Below, piece after piece: positions 1 through 7,744 of a stretch of DNA of 28,399 nucleotides; the stretch's first letter is position 1; the number at the start of each line of letters is the position of its first letter. The notes below the pieces were generated by a model. That model was given only the letters and a program-made list of their open reading frames with translations, made no database searches and was not told where the DNA came from. Position numbers and translations under genes: made by a program. The stretch lies in contig CABVDR010000033.1 of NCBI GenBank assembly GCA_902497145.1, positions 1-28,399 of the forward strand, in the 5' to 3' direction. This stretch comes from an uncultured Oscillospiraceae bacterium. Lineage in GTDB: Bacteria > Bacillota > Clostridia > Oscillospirales > Oscillospiraceae.

Positions 1-1041
1 GTAAAGAGCCTGCCCGCCGGCGCCACCCCCATCGACTTCGCCTACAACATCCACTCCGCCGTGGGCAACGGTATGGTGGGGGCCAAGGTGAACGGCCGCA
101 TGGTGCCCTACGACACCCCCCTGAAAAACGGCGACATCGTGGAGGTCATTACCTCCAAGAACGCCAAAGGCCCCAGCCGGGACTGGCTGAAGATCGCCAA
201 GAGCAACGAGGCCCGCAACAAGATCCGCCAGTGGTTCAAGCGGGAGCGCCGGGAGGAGAACATCGTCACCGGCCGCGCCCTGTTTGAGGCGGAGCTGAAG
301 CATATGAAGATCCCCATGGCCGCCATCACCGCCGAGGACGTGCTGCCCCACATCCTCCACAAGGTGCGCTTCGGCACTTTGGACGAGCTGTACGCCTCCA
401 TCGGCTACGGCGGTACCACGGCAGTGAAGAGCGTGGCCCGGATTAAGGACGAGCTGGCCCGTCTGGGCCGCCTCCAGGCAGAGAAGGCGGCAGCCGCCGC
501 CAAGACCACCGCCGAGAGCGTCATTGTCCCCGGCTCCACGGCCCAGAGCCAGCCCTCCGGCCAGGTCAAACCCAAGCACTCCGACTCGGGCATTATCGTG
601 GAGGGGCTGGGCAACTGCCTGGTGAAGTTTGCCAAGTGCTGTACCCCCGTCCCCGGCGACCCGGTCATCGGCTTTATCACCCGGGGCTACGGCGTGTCTG
701 TCCACCGGGCCGACTGCCCCAACGCCGCCCCGGAAAAGCGCAAGCCCGAGGAGGCTGACCGCTGGGTGAAGGTGTCCTGGGTAGAGAGCAGCCTGCCCAA
801 CTATAAGACCGCCCTGGAGCTCTCCTCCAAGGACCGGGACGGCCTGACCCTGGATGTGGCCATGGCCCTGTCGGCGGCCAAGGTGAAGGTAAACGCCCTC
901 ACCGCCCGGTCTCTGCCCGACGGCCACGCCAGCATCAACATTGTGGTAGAGGTCAAGGACAAAGAGGAGCTGGCCACCGTCATCAACAAGCTCAACAATA
1001 TCCAGGGCGTGTACCATGTGGCGCGAGCCTCAGGGAAATGA
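1..1041 (+). CDS. relA: RelA/SpoT (p)ppGpp synthetase/hydrolase, C-terminal part
   Basis: C-terminal regulatory half of the bifunctional stringent-response enzyme; the HD hydrolase and synthetase domains lie off the left edge, so the true start is not visible and reading is open from base 1. The first residues, GATPIDFAYNIHSAVGN, are the typical TGS domain. After a helical and Ala-rich stretch comes the conserved-cysteine/zinc-finger module (AKCCTPVPGDPVIGFITRG, then GVSVHRADC), and the last 80 or so residues read as an ACT domain (KDRDGLTLDVAMALSAAKVK...). In the family these domains contact the ribosome and A-site tRNA and set the synthesis/hydrolysis balance. It is followed by a small ORF, dtd, an MBL hydrolase and hemZ, an order familiar from Clostridia. 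The stop is TGA at 1039-1041. Confidence 0.95.
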   Translation, partial: VKSLPAGATPIDFAYNIHSAVGNGMVGAKVNGRMVPYDTPLKNGDIVEVITSKNAKGPSRDWLKIAKSNEARNKIRQWFKRERREENIVTGRALFEAELKHMKIPMAAITAEDVLPHILHKVRFGTLDELYASIGYGGTTAVKSVARIKDELARLGRLQAEKAAAAAKTTAESVIVPGSTAQSQPSGQVKPKHSDSGIIVEGLGNCLVKFAKCCTPVPGDPVIGFITRGYGVSVHRADCPNAAPEKRKPEEADRWVKVSWVESSLPNYKTALELSSKDRDGLTLDVAMALSAAKVKVNALTARSLPDGHASINIVVEVKDKEELATVINKLNNIQGVYHVARASGK

Positions 1042-1058
1042 TGGTTTAGGAGGGCGTC

Positions 1059-1274
1059 ATGGTATTTCAATTTTTAGGCATTCTGTTTGCCTGGACATGG
1101 CCTATTTGGTCGTTTGTGTTTGTCTTTAGCCTGGTTTCGGCCATCAAACAGGCAATCCAAGCGCCAGATGACGGTGAGAAAAATCCGGCCCTATGGCCCG
1201 GTGTGTGGGCTTCGGTATCTCTGAGTGTGATTTTGGGCGGAATGGTTTCTCTGATCGTTTTGGCAATCAGATAA
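1059..1274 (+). CDS. Small two-helix membrane protein, unknown function
   Basis: A 71-residue ORF with a good ribosome site (TAGGAGG at 1047-1053) placed correctly before its ATG. The sequence starts with a hydrophobic aromatic helix (FQFLGILFAWTWPIWSFVF, about residues 4-28), then a polar loop (KQAIQAPDDGEKNPALWPG), then a second hydrophobic helix (about 49-70). It has no cysteines or recognisable motif, and I do not recognise the family. It sits 17 bases after relA and 34 bases before dtd, so it could be co-transcribed with both. Its codon use is less GC-biased than its neighbours (several TTT, TTA and ATT codons), which may mean a recent arrival or a low-expression gene. The ribosome site and the absence of any competing ORF support a real gene. 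Confidence 0.6.
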   Translation: MVFQFLGILFAWTWPIWSFVFVFSLVSAIKQAIQAPDDGEKNPALWPGVWASVSLSVILGGMVSLIVLAIR

Positions 1275-1286
1275 AATAGATATAAT
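1260..1286 (+). promoter_or_regulatory. Possible internal promoter before dtd
   Basis: A perfect TATAAT at 1281-1286 lies 23 bases before the dtd start codon. The best -35 is TTGGCA at 1260-1265, with a short 15-base spacer; TTTTGG at 1258-1263 gives 17 bases but matches poorly. It would allow dtd, the MBL gene and hemZ to be expressed separately from relA. Confidence 0.35.
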
Positions 1287-1308
1287 GAGTTAAACGGAGT
1301 CGAATATT

Positions 1309-1752
1309 ATGCGAGCTGTTGTTACCCGAGTGTCCTCCGCCTCCGTCACCATCGACGGGGCGGTGCGGGGCGCCATTGATCAGGGCTATCTGGTCCTGCT
1401 GGGGGTAGGCCCCCAGGATACGGAGGCCGTTTGCGATAAGCTGGCCGAAAAGATCTGCAATCTGCGGGTCTTTGAGGACGAAAACGGAAAAATGAACTTG
1501 AATCTGGAACAGGTGGGCGGGGCGCTGCTGGTGGTAAGCCAGTTTACCCTCTACGCCGACACTAAGAGCCGCCGTCCCGGCTTTACCGGGGCCGCCAAGC
1601 CCGATGTGGCCATCCCTCTCTACGAGCGCTTTCTGGACCAGTGCCGCCAGAAGGGCTTCCGGGTGGAGCACGGGGAGTTTGGCGCGGACATGAAGGTGGC
1701 CTCCGTGAACGACGGCCCCGTCACCATTCTCTTCGATACGGAACAGGGATAA
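1309..1752 (+). CDS. dtd: D-aminoacyl-tRNA deacylase
   Basis: Cytoplasmic DTD proofreading enzyme that hydrolyses D-aminoacyl-tRNA (and Gly-tRNA(Ala)), keeping D-amino acids out of proteins. At 147 residues it has the usual family length. Both active-site signatures are present: SQFTLYAD starting at S77, and the cross-subunit NDGPVT motif at residues 134-139. The start MRAVVTRVSSASVTIDG is the family N-terminus, so the ATG at 1309 is firm although the ribosome site (ACGGAG) is modest. It lies downstream of relA as in many Bacillota and is followed 13 bases later by the MBL hydrolase, suggesting one transcript. Confidence 0.96.
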   Translation: MRAVVTRVSSASVTIDGAVRGAIDQGYLVLLGVGPQDTEAVCDKLAEKICNLRVFEDENGKMNLNLEQVGGALLVVSQFTLYADTKSRRPGFTGAAKPDVAIPLYERFLDQCRQKGFRVEHGEFGADMKVASVNDGPVTILFDTEQG

Positions 1753-1765
1753 GGAGGAACGACCC

Positions 1766-2383
1766 ATGAAGGTATCTGTCATGCAGGTGGGCCCCATCGG
1801 CACCAACTGCTATTTGCTCCAGGATGAGGAGAGCGGCCTGCTGGCCGTCATCGACCCCGGCGACGACTGGGAGCGGATCCTCCACCAGATCAAAAAGCTG
1901 GGGGGCGAGGTAAAATACATCCTCCTCACCCACGGCCACTACGACCACACCACCGCCGTGCCCGACCTGGTGAAGGTCCTGCCCGGCGTGCAGGTCTACA
2001 TCCACCAGGCGGACGCCAACGGGGCGGGCTCTCAGCTCTTCCCCCTGGCCTCCCAGGTGCAGGACCTCAACTACTACGACGAGGGGGACACCCTCACCCT
2101 GGGTTCTCTCACCATCGAGGTGCTTCACACCCCGGGCCACTCCAAGGGCTCCGTTACCCTGAAGGTGGGAGACGTGCTCTTTACCGGCGACACCCTGTTC
2201 TGCGGCTCCTGCGGCCGCACCGACCTGCGGGGGGGCAGCTACGAGGAGATCATGGTCTCTCTCAAGCGGCTGGGTGAGCTGGAGGGGGACTTCCACGTCT
2301 GCCCCGGCCACGACCGCACCTCCACCCTGGAGCGGGAGCGGAAGTACAACCCCTTCCTGCGGGAGGCCATGGGGGCGCGATGA
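1766..2383 (+). CDS. MBL-fold metallo-hydrolase (glyoxalase II-like)
   Basis: A 205-residue single-domain metallo-beta-lactamase-fold hydrolase. The metal motif THGHYDHT is at residues 55-62 (H56, H58, D60, H61), followed by HTPGHSKGS (third His site), FTGDTLF (bridging Asp) and CPGHD near the C-terminus, giving the complete binuclear-metal set. Members with this layout include hydroxyacylglutathione hydrolases and YcbL-like thioesterases. The exact substrate cannot be read from sequence; a thioester or other small ester is likely. The ribosome site AAGGAGG lies just before the ATG. The gene is 13 bases after dtd and its stop overlaps the hemZ start by 4 bases (ATGA), so it is translationally coupled in the relA-dtd-MBL-hemZ group. 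Confidence 0.9.
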   Translation: MKVSVMQVGPIGTNCYLLQDEESGLLAVIDPGDDWERILHQIKKLGGEVKYILLTHGHYDHTTAVPDLVKVLPGVQVYIHQADANGAGSQLFPLASQVQDLNYYDEGDTLTLGSLTIEVLHTPGHSKGSVTLKVGDVLFTGDTLFCGSCGRTDLRGGSYEEIMVSLKRLGELEGDFHVCPGHDRTSTLERERKYNPFLREAMGAR

Positions 2384-3888
2384 AGCTGTATTGGAGCCGG
2401 GGAGACTACGACTGGCAGCCTGAGCGGTATAAGTACTCGGTGGAGCAGATGATGCTCACCCTCTTCCCCGGAGAGCGGCCCGAGTACCCTGACGAGCCCG
2501 CCGGAACGGGGGAGGACTGGGCCCGCTTTGCCGTGACCCCCGGAAAGACGTGGGTCACCGTCACCGCCCAGGTGGCGCGGGAGGGCCGGGAGGCCCTGGG
2601 CCGCGCCCGTTTCCCCCGGGAGAAGCTGGACGAGCCCGCCGAAAAGGTGTATCATACTCTCCAGCATGGGCTGAAGATGGCCTTCTACCGGGCGGGGGTG
2701 ACCCTGCTGGGGCAGGAGCCCCCCTGGGGCGCTCTTACCGGGGTGCGCCCGGTGAAGCTGCCCACCCGGGCGATGCTGGCGGGCGCTGCCCCCAAGCAGG
2801 CCCAGCGGGAGCTGGAGCGGGACTTCCGGGTCTCCCCGGTGCGGGCGGCTTTGGCGGTGGACTGCGCCAAGGCCAGCCTGGCAGTGGACCGGGAGGTGCG
2901 GGACGATCAGGTGTCGGTGTACATCGGCGTCCCCTTCTGTCCCACCCGCTGCGCCTACTGCTCCTTTGTCTCCGCCGACGTGGGCCGCACCCTGAAGCTG
3001 GTGGAGCCCTATCTGGAGGGAGTTTTGCGGGAGATCGCCGTCACCGGTGAGAGCCTGCGCCGGGCGGGAAAGACCGTCCACTCCCTGTATGTGGGGGGCG
3101 GAACCCCCACCACTCTGTCGGCCCCCCAGCTGACCAAGCTGCTGGAGGCGGTCCGCCGGGACCTGCCGGTGGAGCACTGCGTAGAATATACCGTGGAGGC
3201 CGGCCGCCCCGACACCATCGACCGGGAGAAGCTGCTGGCCCTCCGGGAGGCTGGCATCGGCCGCATCTCCATCAACCCCCAGACCCTGGAGGAACCGGTG
3301 CTCCAGGCCATTGGCCGCCGCCACAGCGCCCAGGACATTCTGGACGCCTACGCCCTGGCCAGGGAGGTTGGCTTTGATTCCATTAACATGGACCTGATCG
3401 CCGGACTGCCCCGGGACAGCTTTGAGGGCTTCTGCCGCTCTCTCAACGGGGTGCTGGCGCTGGAGCCGGAGAATGTCACCGTCCACACTCTGGCCCTGAA
3501 AAAGGGCTCCCGGCTCATGGAGCAGGGCGGTGCCCTGCCCAGCGGGGAGGAGACGGTCCGGATGCTGGACTACTCCCTGGAGCGCCTGAGCGGCAAGGGC
3601 TATCTCCCCTATTACCTGTACCGCCAAAAGTATATGTCCGGCTCCCTGGAGAACGTAGGTTGGTGCCTGCCAGGTCAGGAGAGCGTATACAATATTATCA
3701 TGATGGAGGAGCTGCAGACGGTGGTCTCCATCGGAGGCGGCGGTGTCACCAAGCTGGTGGACCGCGCCGCCGGTACCATCGTGCGGCAGCCCAACCCCAA
3801 ATATCCCCACGACTACCTGGCCGCCCTGGACCGGGTCCTCTCCCAAAAGGAGGAGCTGGCGGCCCATTTCCTTCCCACCCAAAACTGA
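2380..3888 (+). CDS. hemZ: Radical SAM coproporphyrinogen dehydrogenase HemZ-like
   Basis: A 502-residue radical SAM protein of the oxygen-independent coproporphyrinogen III oxidase family, HemZ branch. The N-terminal 170 or so residues form the HemZ-specific extension. The [4Fe-4S]/SAM motif is C187-x3-C191-x2-C194 within PFCPTRCAYCSF, followed by YVGGGTPTTL (SAM-binding glycine loop), then GRISINPQT and SINMDLIAGLP, all family hallmarks. The C-terminal YRQKYMSGSLENVGWC block is typical of HemZ. Coproporphyrinogen oxidation is the family role, but many paralogues in anaerobes without complete haem synthesis act in haem trafficking or other anaerobic reactions, so the exact reaction is inferred. 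Translation is coupled to the preceding MBL gene by ATGA overlap. No intrinsic terminator with a T-tract follows; instead there is a structured element at 3892-4037. Confidence 0.9.
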   Translation: MKLYWSRGDYDWQPERYKYSVEQMMLTLFPGERPEYPDEPAGTGEDWARFAVTPGKTWVTVTAQVAREGREALGRARFPREKLDEPAEKVYHTLQHGLKMAFYRAGVTLLGQEPPWGALTGVRPVKLPTRAMLAGAAPKQAQRELERDFRVSPVRAALAVDCAKASLAVDREVRDDQVSVYIGVPFCPTRCAYCSFVSADVGRTLKLVEPYLEGVLREIAVTGESLRRAGKTVHSLYVGGGTPTTLSAPQLTKLLEAVRRDLPVEHCVEYTVEAGRPDTIDREKLLALREAGIGRISINPQTLEEPVLQAIGRRHSAQDILDAYALAREVGFDSINMDLIAGLPRDSFEGFCRSLNGVLALEPENVTVHTLALKKGSRLMEQGGALPSGEETVRMLDYSLERLSGKGYLPYYLYRQKYMSGSLENVGWCLPGQESVYNIIMMEELQTVVSIGGGGVTKLVDRAAGTIVRQPNPKYPHDYLAALDRVLSQKEELAAHFLPTQN

Positions 3889-3891
3889 TGT

Positions 3892-4037
3892 AGTTCTTGA
3901 TCAAACGCAAAGCAAGCGTTTGATAGCGCCGAAGGCGCGTCAAGAACTGATGAGACGGCTTTTGCGGCCTCTGCCGCAAAAGGGCAGCGCCAAAGGCGGT
4001 GCCTCTCTCATAGAAACCTGCTGGTTTTTATGAGAGA
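3892..4037. repeat. Tandem Y-shaped (three-way-junction) inverted-repeat element with an alternative hairpin
   Basis: The hemZ-kinase intergenic region is almost wholly palindromic. Unit 1: outer stem AGTTCTTGA (3892-3900) with TCAAGAACT (3940-3948), enclosing TCAAACGC/GCGTTTGA (3901-3908/3916-3923) and GCGCC-GAA-GGCGC (3926-3938). Unit 2: outer stem ATGAGA (3950-3955) with TCTCAT (4006-4011), enclosing CTTTTGCGGC/GCCGCAAAAG (3959-3968/3973-3982) and GGCAGCGCC/GGCGGTGCC (3983-3991/3995-4003, one mismatch). The 3' strand of unit 2 can pair instead with ATGAGAGA at 4030-4037, giving a 15-bp hairpin with one G-T wobble and loop TGCT. No T-tract follows any stem. It could be a repeat-family element (REP/MITE-like) or a structured leader of the kinase gene. 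Confidence 0.75.
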
Positions 4038-4062
4038 ATAGTATGAAAGGAGCGTTCCCACC

Positions 4063-4998
4063 ATGGCTTATCAGCTGCAGGAAATTAACCGCCGGATCCA
4101 GAGCGATGTGAAGGAATTTTTAGCCGAATGCGACGAGAACTACAACCAGCGGGTCTCTCTGGCGGCGGATAAGATCCTGTCCAACATCGAGCGCAGCCCC
4201 ATTGTGCTGCTCTCCGGCCCGTCCGGCTCGGGCAAGACCACCACCGCCATGAAGATTGCCGACGAGCTGCGGCGGCGGGGGGTCAACACCCACGCCGTGG
4301 CCATGGACAACTATTTTACCACCATCAACCCCCGCACCGCCCCCCGCACTCCCGAGGGAGACATCGACTACGAATCTCCCCAGTGCCTGGATATGGAGCT
4401 GCTCTCCCGCCACTTTACCGCCCTGTCCAACGGGGAGGAGATCATGATCCCCAAGTATGAGTTCGTCCGCCAGATGCGCAACGACAGCCGGGGCACCCCC
4501 CTGAAGCTGGGCAAGAATGAGATCGCCATTTTTGAGGGGATCCATGCCCTCAATGACCAGATCGCCGGGCGCCATCCTCAGGCCACCAAGCTGTATATCT
4601 CCGCCCGCTCCAATGTGAACGAGGGATCGGCGCTGCGCTTTAAGGGCACCTGGATGCGCCTGACCCGCCGGGCGGTACGGGACTACAACTTCCGGGGCAC
4701 CGATGTGGAGGATACTCTGGACATGTGGGCCAACGTGCGCCGGGGGGAGAAGCTGTATATTTCCCCCTTCAAAAACAAGGCGGACATTATCTTTGACTCC
4801 TCGCTGCCCTACGAGGTGTCGGTGATGAAGAACTACGCCCTGCCCCTGCTGCGGGCGGTGCCGGAGGAGAACGTGCGGCGCAGCGAGCTGCTGGAGCTCA
4901 TTGACGCCTTCCGCTACTTCCAGCCCATCGACCCGGAGCTGGTGGCCAAAGACTCCCTGCTGCGGGAGTTTATCGGCGGGGGCAGCTACTCTTATTAA
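4063..4998 (+). CDS. Uridine kinase-like nucleoside kinase
   Basis: A 311-residue P-loop kinase of the phosphoribulokinase/uridine kinase family. Walker A is GPSGSGKT at residues 52-59; VAMDNYFT and DIDYESPQCLDMELL match the uridine kinase Asp/Tyr substrate region, and IFEGIHALND is the lid/base segment. The protein is about 100 residues longer than classical Udk and resembles the kinase half of the longer Bacillota nucleoside kinases that carry N-terminal TGS and threonyl-tRNA-synthetase-like domains, which are absent here. The expected role is ATP-dependent phosphorylation of a nucleoside in salvage; the substrate is uncertain. The ATG at 4063 follows AAAGGAG. It lies downstream of the palindromic element at 3892-4037, which may influence its expression. 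Confidence 0.85.
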   Translation: MAYQLQEINRRIQSDVKEFLAECDENYNQRVSLAADKILSNIERSPIVLLSGPSGSGKTTTAMKIADELRRRGVNTHAVAMDNYFTTINPRTAPRTPEGDIDYESPQCLDMELLSRHFTALSNGEEIMIPKYEFVRQMRNDSRGTPLKLGKNEIAIFEGIHALNDQIAGRHPQATKLYISARSNVNEGSALRFKGTWMRLTRRAVRDYNFRGTDVEDTLDMWANVRRGEKLYISPFKNKADIIFDSSLPYEVSVMKNYALPLLRAVPEENVRRSELLELIDAFRYFQPIDPELVAKDSLLREFIGGGSYSY

Positions 4999-5035
4999 CT
5001 CTTTTCCCATTCCAAATTCGTTTGGAGGTCCTGTT

Positions 5036-6910
5036 ATGTCAGACCGTTCCGTATACAATTCCAGAGATCCCCGCTGTAAAACCCCCTACGGCGCCGTTCC
5101 ATCGGGCACCAAGGTGCAGCTCACCCTGCGCCCTCTCCGCGCCGAAGGGTTTTCCAAGGCCACCATGTCCGCCCGTTTTGAGTTCCGGGAGGACGCCACC
5201 GTCACCCTGAACATGCCTTGGTCGGGGCTGGACGGGGCTCGGGATCTGTTTACCTGCACCCTGGACACCGGGGACTATGTGGGGCTGGTGTGGTATTCCT
5301 TCGGTCTGGAGCGTCTGGACGGACAGGGCCGGCAGATGCTGGGCCCCTACCAGCTCACCGTCTACGACGGGGGAGAGGTAGTACCCGACTGGTTTGGACA
5401 GGGGACCACCTATCAGATCTTTCCCGACCGCTTCCGCCGCACCCAGGTGCCAGATCCCCAGGGCATGGTAGGGGGACGTTGGGTCCACACCGCCTGGCAG
5501 GAGGAGCCGGAGTTCCGCCCGGACCAGAACGGGGAGATCCGCAACCGGGACTTCTTCGGCGGCGATCTGAAAGGGGTCATGGAGAAGCTGGACTATCTCC
5601 AGGGCCTGGGGGTGGAGACCCTGTACTTCTGTCCCATCTTTGAGGCGGCGGAAAACCACCGCTACGGCACCGCTGATTACAGCAAGATCGACCCCATGCT
5701 GGGCACTGAGGAGGACTTTACCAAGCTGTGCGAGATGGCCCACCAGCGGGGGATGCGGGTGATGCTGGACGGGGTCTTTAACCACACCGGCTATGTCAGC
5801 CGCTACTTTAACGGCGATGGCTTCTACCCCGAGCCCGGCGCCCACCAGAGCCAGCAGTCCCCCTACTACTCCTGGTTTAACTTCATGAAGTGGCCAGACC
5901 AGTACGAGAGCTGGTGGGGCATCTACTCCCTGCCCTCGGTGAACGAGCACGACCCTGCCTACCGGAATTTCATCTTCGGCGGGGAGGACAGCGTGGTGCG
6001 CCGATGGCTGCGGGCGGGGGCGGACGGCTGGCGGCTGGACGTGGCCGACGAGCTGCCCGACGACTTTGTGGAGGGTATCCACACCGCCGCCCGGGCGGAA
6101 AAGCCCGACGCGGTGATTATCGGCGAGGTGTGGGAGGACGGCTCCACCAAGGTGGCCTACGGCGTGCGCCGCCGGCACATCATGGGCCGGCACTGCGACG
6201 GCCTGATGAACTACCCCTTCCGCAACGCGGTCCTCGCCTATCTGAAGGGGGGCGACGCGGCGGATTTTGCCAACGCCATGGAGACGTTAAGGGAAAACTA
6301 CCCCCGCTTTGCCTACTACTCCGCCATGAACTCTCTGGGTACCCACGACACCGCCCGCATCCTCACCCTGCTGGGGGCGGAGGAGGGCTGTGAGCACCAG
6401 AGCCGGGAGTGGCGCTCCAACTACCGCTTGAATCCCGACCAGCGCCGCCGGGCCAAAGAGCTGCTGAAGCTGGGCGCGGCCCTGATGTTTGCCTTCCCAG
6501 GCTCCCCCACCGTGTACTACGGGGACGAGGCGGGCATGGAGGGCTTTGAGGACCCCTTCAACCGCCGCACCTTCCCCTGGGGGAGAGAGGACTCGGAGCT
6601 GATGGGCTGGTTCTCCCGCCTGGGACACCTGCGCAAGCAGTCCCCGGCCCTGCGGGAGGGGGATATCCACTACCGGGTGAACAAAGGCCCGGTGCTGGCC
6701 TTCACTCGCACCCATGGGGAGGAGACCGTCCTGGCCGCCTTCAACACCGGCAGCGAGGAGGCCACCCTGCGCCTGCGGGAGCATGAGGGGGTCCAGCTGC
6801 TGCTGGGCTCCGCCCGGTTCCATATCGGCCCCGAGGGCCATCTGCTCACCCTCCAGCCCCACACAGGCAGCCTGCTGCACATCGTGCCCATGGAGGAGCC
6901 TGAGGAATAA
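5036..6910 (+). CDS. Glycoside hydrolase family 13 (neopullulanase/cyclomaltodextrinase-like)
   Basis: A 624-residue alpha-amylase-superfamily enzyme without signal peptide, so cytoplasmic. An N-terminal beta-rich domain (about 1-115) precedes the TIM barrel, which opens with TYQIFPDRF. All four GH13 regions are present: DGVFNH (245-250), GWRLDVADE with nucleophile D335, IIGEVWED with acid/base E364, and NSLGTHD with D438. The C-terminus has the usual small beta-sandwich. It most likely cleaves imported maltodextrins, pullulan or cyclodextrin fragments. I chose ATG 5036 because TTTGGAGG sits correctly before it; the open frame extends upstream to 4901 but overlaps the kinase gene. It starts 37 bases after the kinase gene, perhaps co-transcribed. 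No sugar transporter or regulator is adjacent. Confidence 0.93.
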   Translation: MSDRSVYNSRDPRCKTPYGAVPSGTKVQLTLRPLRAEGFSKATMSARFEFREDATVTLNMPWSGLDGARDLFTCTLDTGDYVGLVWYSFGLERLDGQGRQMLGPYQLTVYDGGEVVPDWFGQGTTYQIFPDRFRRTQVPDPQGMVGGRWVHTAWQEEPEFRPDQNGEIRNRDFFGGDLKGVMEKLDYLQGLGVETLYFCPIFEAAENHRYGTADYSKIDPMLGTEEDFTKLCEMAHQRGMRVMLDGVFNHTGYVSRYFNGDGFYPEPGAHQSQQSPYYSWFNFMKWPDQYESWWGIYSLPSVNEHDPAYRNFIFGGEDSVVRRWLRAGADGWRLDVADELPDDFVEGIHTAARAEKPDAVIIGEVWEDGSTKVAYGVRRRHIMGRHCDGLMNYPFRNAVLAYLKGGDAADFANAMETLRENYPRFAYYSAMNSLGTHDTARILTLLGAEEGCEHQSREWRSNYRLNPDQRRRAKELLKLGAALMFAFPGSPTVYYGDEAGMEGFEDPFNRRTFPWGREDSELMGWFSRLGHLRKQSPALREGDIHYRVNKGPVLAFTRTHGEETVLAAFNTGSEEATLRLREHEGVQLLLGSARFHIGPEGHLLTLQPHTGSLLHIVPMEEPEE

Positions 6911-6913
6911 AAG

Positions 6914-6946
6914 AATCCCTGCTGTCTCAGACAGCAGGGATTTTTT
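6914..6946. terminator. Bidirectional terminator between GH13 gene and ylmH
   Basis: Perfect 13-bp stem AATCCCTGCTGTC / GACAGCAGGGATT (6914-6926 / 6930-6942) with loop TCA and T-run 6941-6946. The complementary strand also has a T-rich run after the stem, so it can stop both convergent transcripts. The stop codon of the minus-strand gene lies at its edge. Confidence 0.93.
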
Positions 6947-7742
6947 AGATATATCGCTCTAAAACCAGCATGATGCGGCCTTTTTTGGACTGGCCCAGCA
7001 CCTCTTTTACTACGCACTTGCCCAGCCCCCGGCAGGAGAGCACGTCCCCCTGCTCCACGGTGCGGTCGCTTTTCATGCATTCCCGGTGGTTTACCGACAC
7101 CCGCCCGGCGCTCACCAGCTGGGCGGCCTTGGAGCGGGAGGTGGAAAACCCGGAGGAGAGCACCGCGTCCAGCCGCAGGGCGGCCACCGTGTCCCGGATG
7201 ACCTTCACCTGGGGCGGCTTGGGGGTGAGCTCCGAGAGGGAGATCTCCCGCAGCTTGGCCTTCCACCGTCCGGCGGACTCCCACTGGCTCAAAAGAATAG
7301 GGAGGGATTCCCGCAGAGCAAGGACCTGACAGCGGGTTCCATCCACCAGAATGTCCCCCAGCTTCTCCCGGGTGAGGCCTAACCCCATCAGCGAGCCCAG
7401 AATGTCCCGGTGGGACAGCTCTGCCCCATTGGGGAAGGTGGCCTCCAAAGCGGCTACCGGCCCCTCCGGATCGGCGATGGCGTCCTCTTCCTCCTGCCAG
7501 TCGGGAAGAAAGAGGCACACCGTGCGCTCGGCATCGGGGTAGCCGCCGAAGAACACATGCCGGGGATGACCCCAGGCGGCCAGCAGGTCGGCCACGGAGG
7601 CCCGCTCTCCCGGGGAGAGAAAGGGGGTATGGGCGGGGGTGCCCCGGTTTTGGGACAGCTCCAGCTTGTCCAGCACCCGGGACAGGAGCACCCGCTCCTC
7701 ACCGCTGCGGGCGCAGCGGTCCAACAGTTCCGTCTTGTTCAT
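6945..7742 (-). CDS. ylmH: S4-domain RNA-binding protein, YlmH-like
   Basis: A 265-residue cytoplasmic protein with the YlmH layout: an N-terminal helical region, a central domain (VFFGGYPDAERTVCLFLPDW, about residues 63-82, then AELSHRDILGSLMGLGLTREKLGDI) and a C-terminal S4 RNA-binding domain (LRLDAVLSSGFSTSRSKAAQLVSAGRVSVNHREC). YlmH homologues are encoded near division genes in many Bacillota and have been linked to rescue of stalled 50S-peptidyl-tRNA complexes alongside RqcP; that role is family knowledge. Here it is not in a division cluster but directly behind lexA, with only two bases between the lexA stop and this ATG (TGAGCATG), so translation is probably coupled; no strong ribosome site is visible. 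It ends at the bidirectional terminator at 6914-6946. Confidence 0.88.
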   Translation of the reverse strand: MNKTELLDRCARSGEERVLLSRVLDKLELSQNRGTPAHTPFLSPGERASVADLLAAWGHPRHVFFGGYPDAERTVCLFLPDWQEEEDAIADPEGPVAALEATFPNGAELSHRDILGSLMGLGLTREKLGDILVDGTRCQVLALRESLPILLSQWESAGRWKAKLREISLSELTPKPPQVKVIRDTVAALRLDAVLSSGFSTSRSKAAQLVSAGRVSVNHRECMKSDRTVEQGDVLSCRGLGKCVVKEVLGQSKKGRIMLVLERYI

Positions 7743-7744
7743 GC

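Noticed and set aside
2239..3882. 547-codon open frame on the minus strand opposite hemZ
   Set aside because: It is antisense to a clear HemZ and part of the MBL gene, rich in Gln, His, Gly and Leu, and has no motif; such frames arise from G/C-biased third positions.
3892..4037. tRNA or intrinsic terminator in the structured intergenic region
   Set aside because: There is no TTC-loop box, no acceptor stem of seven pairs and no anticodon arm, and no T-tract follows the stems.
4901..5035. Upstream-extended start for the GH13 enzyme
   Set aside because: The extra residues overlap the kinase gene in another frame, have no resemblance to GH13 N-termini, and the ATG at 5036 has a good ribosome site.
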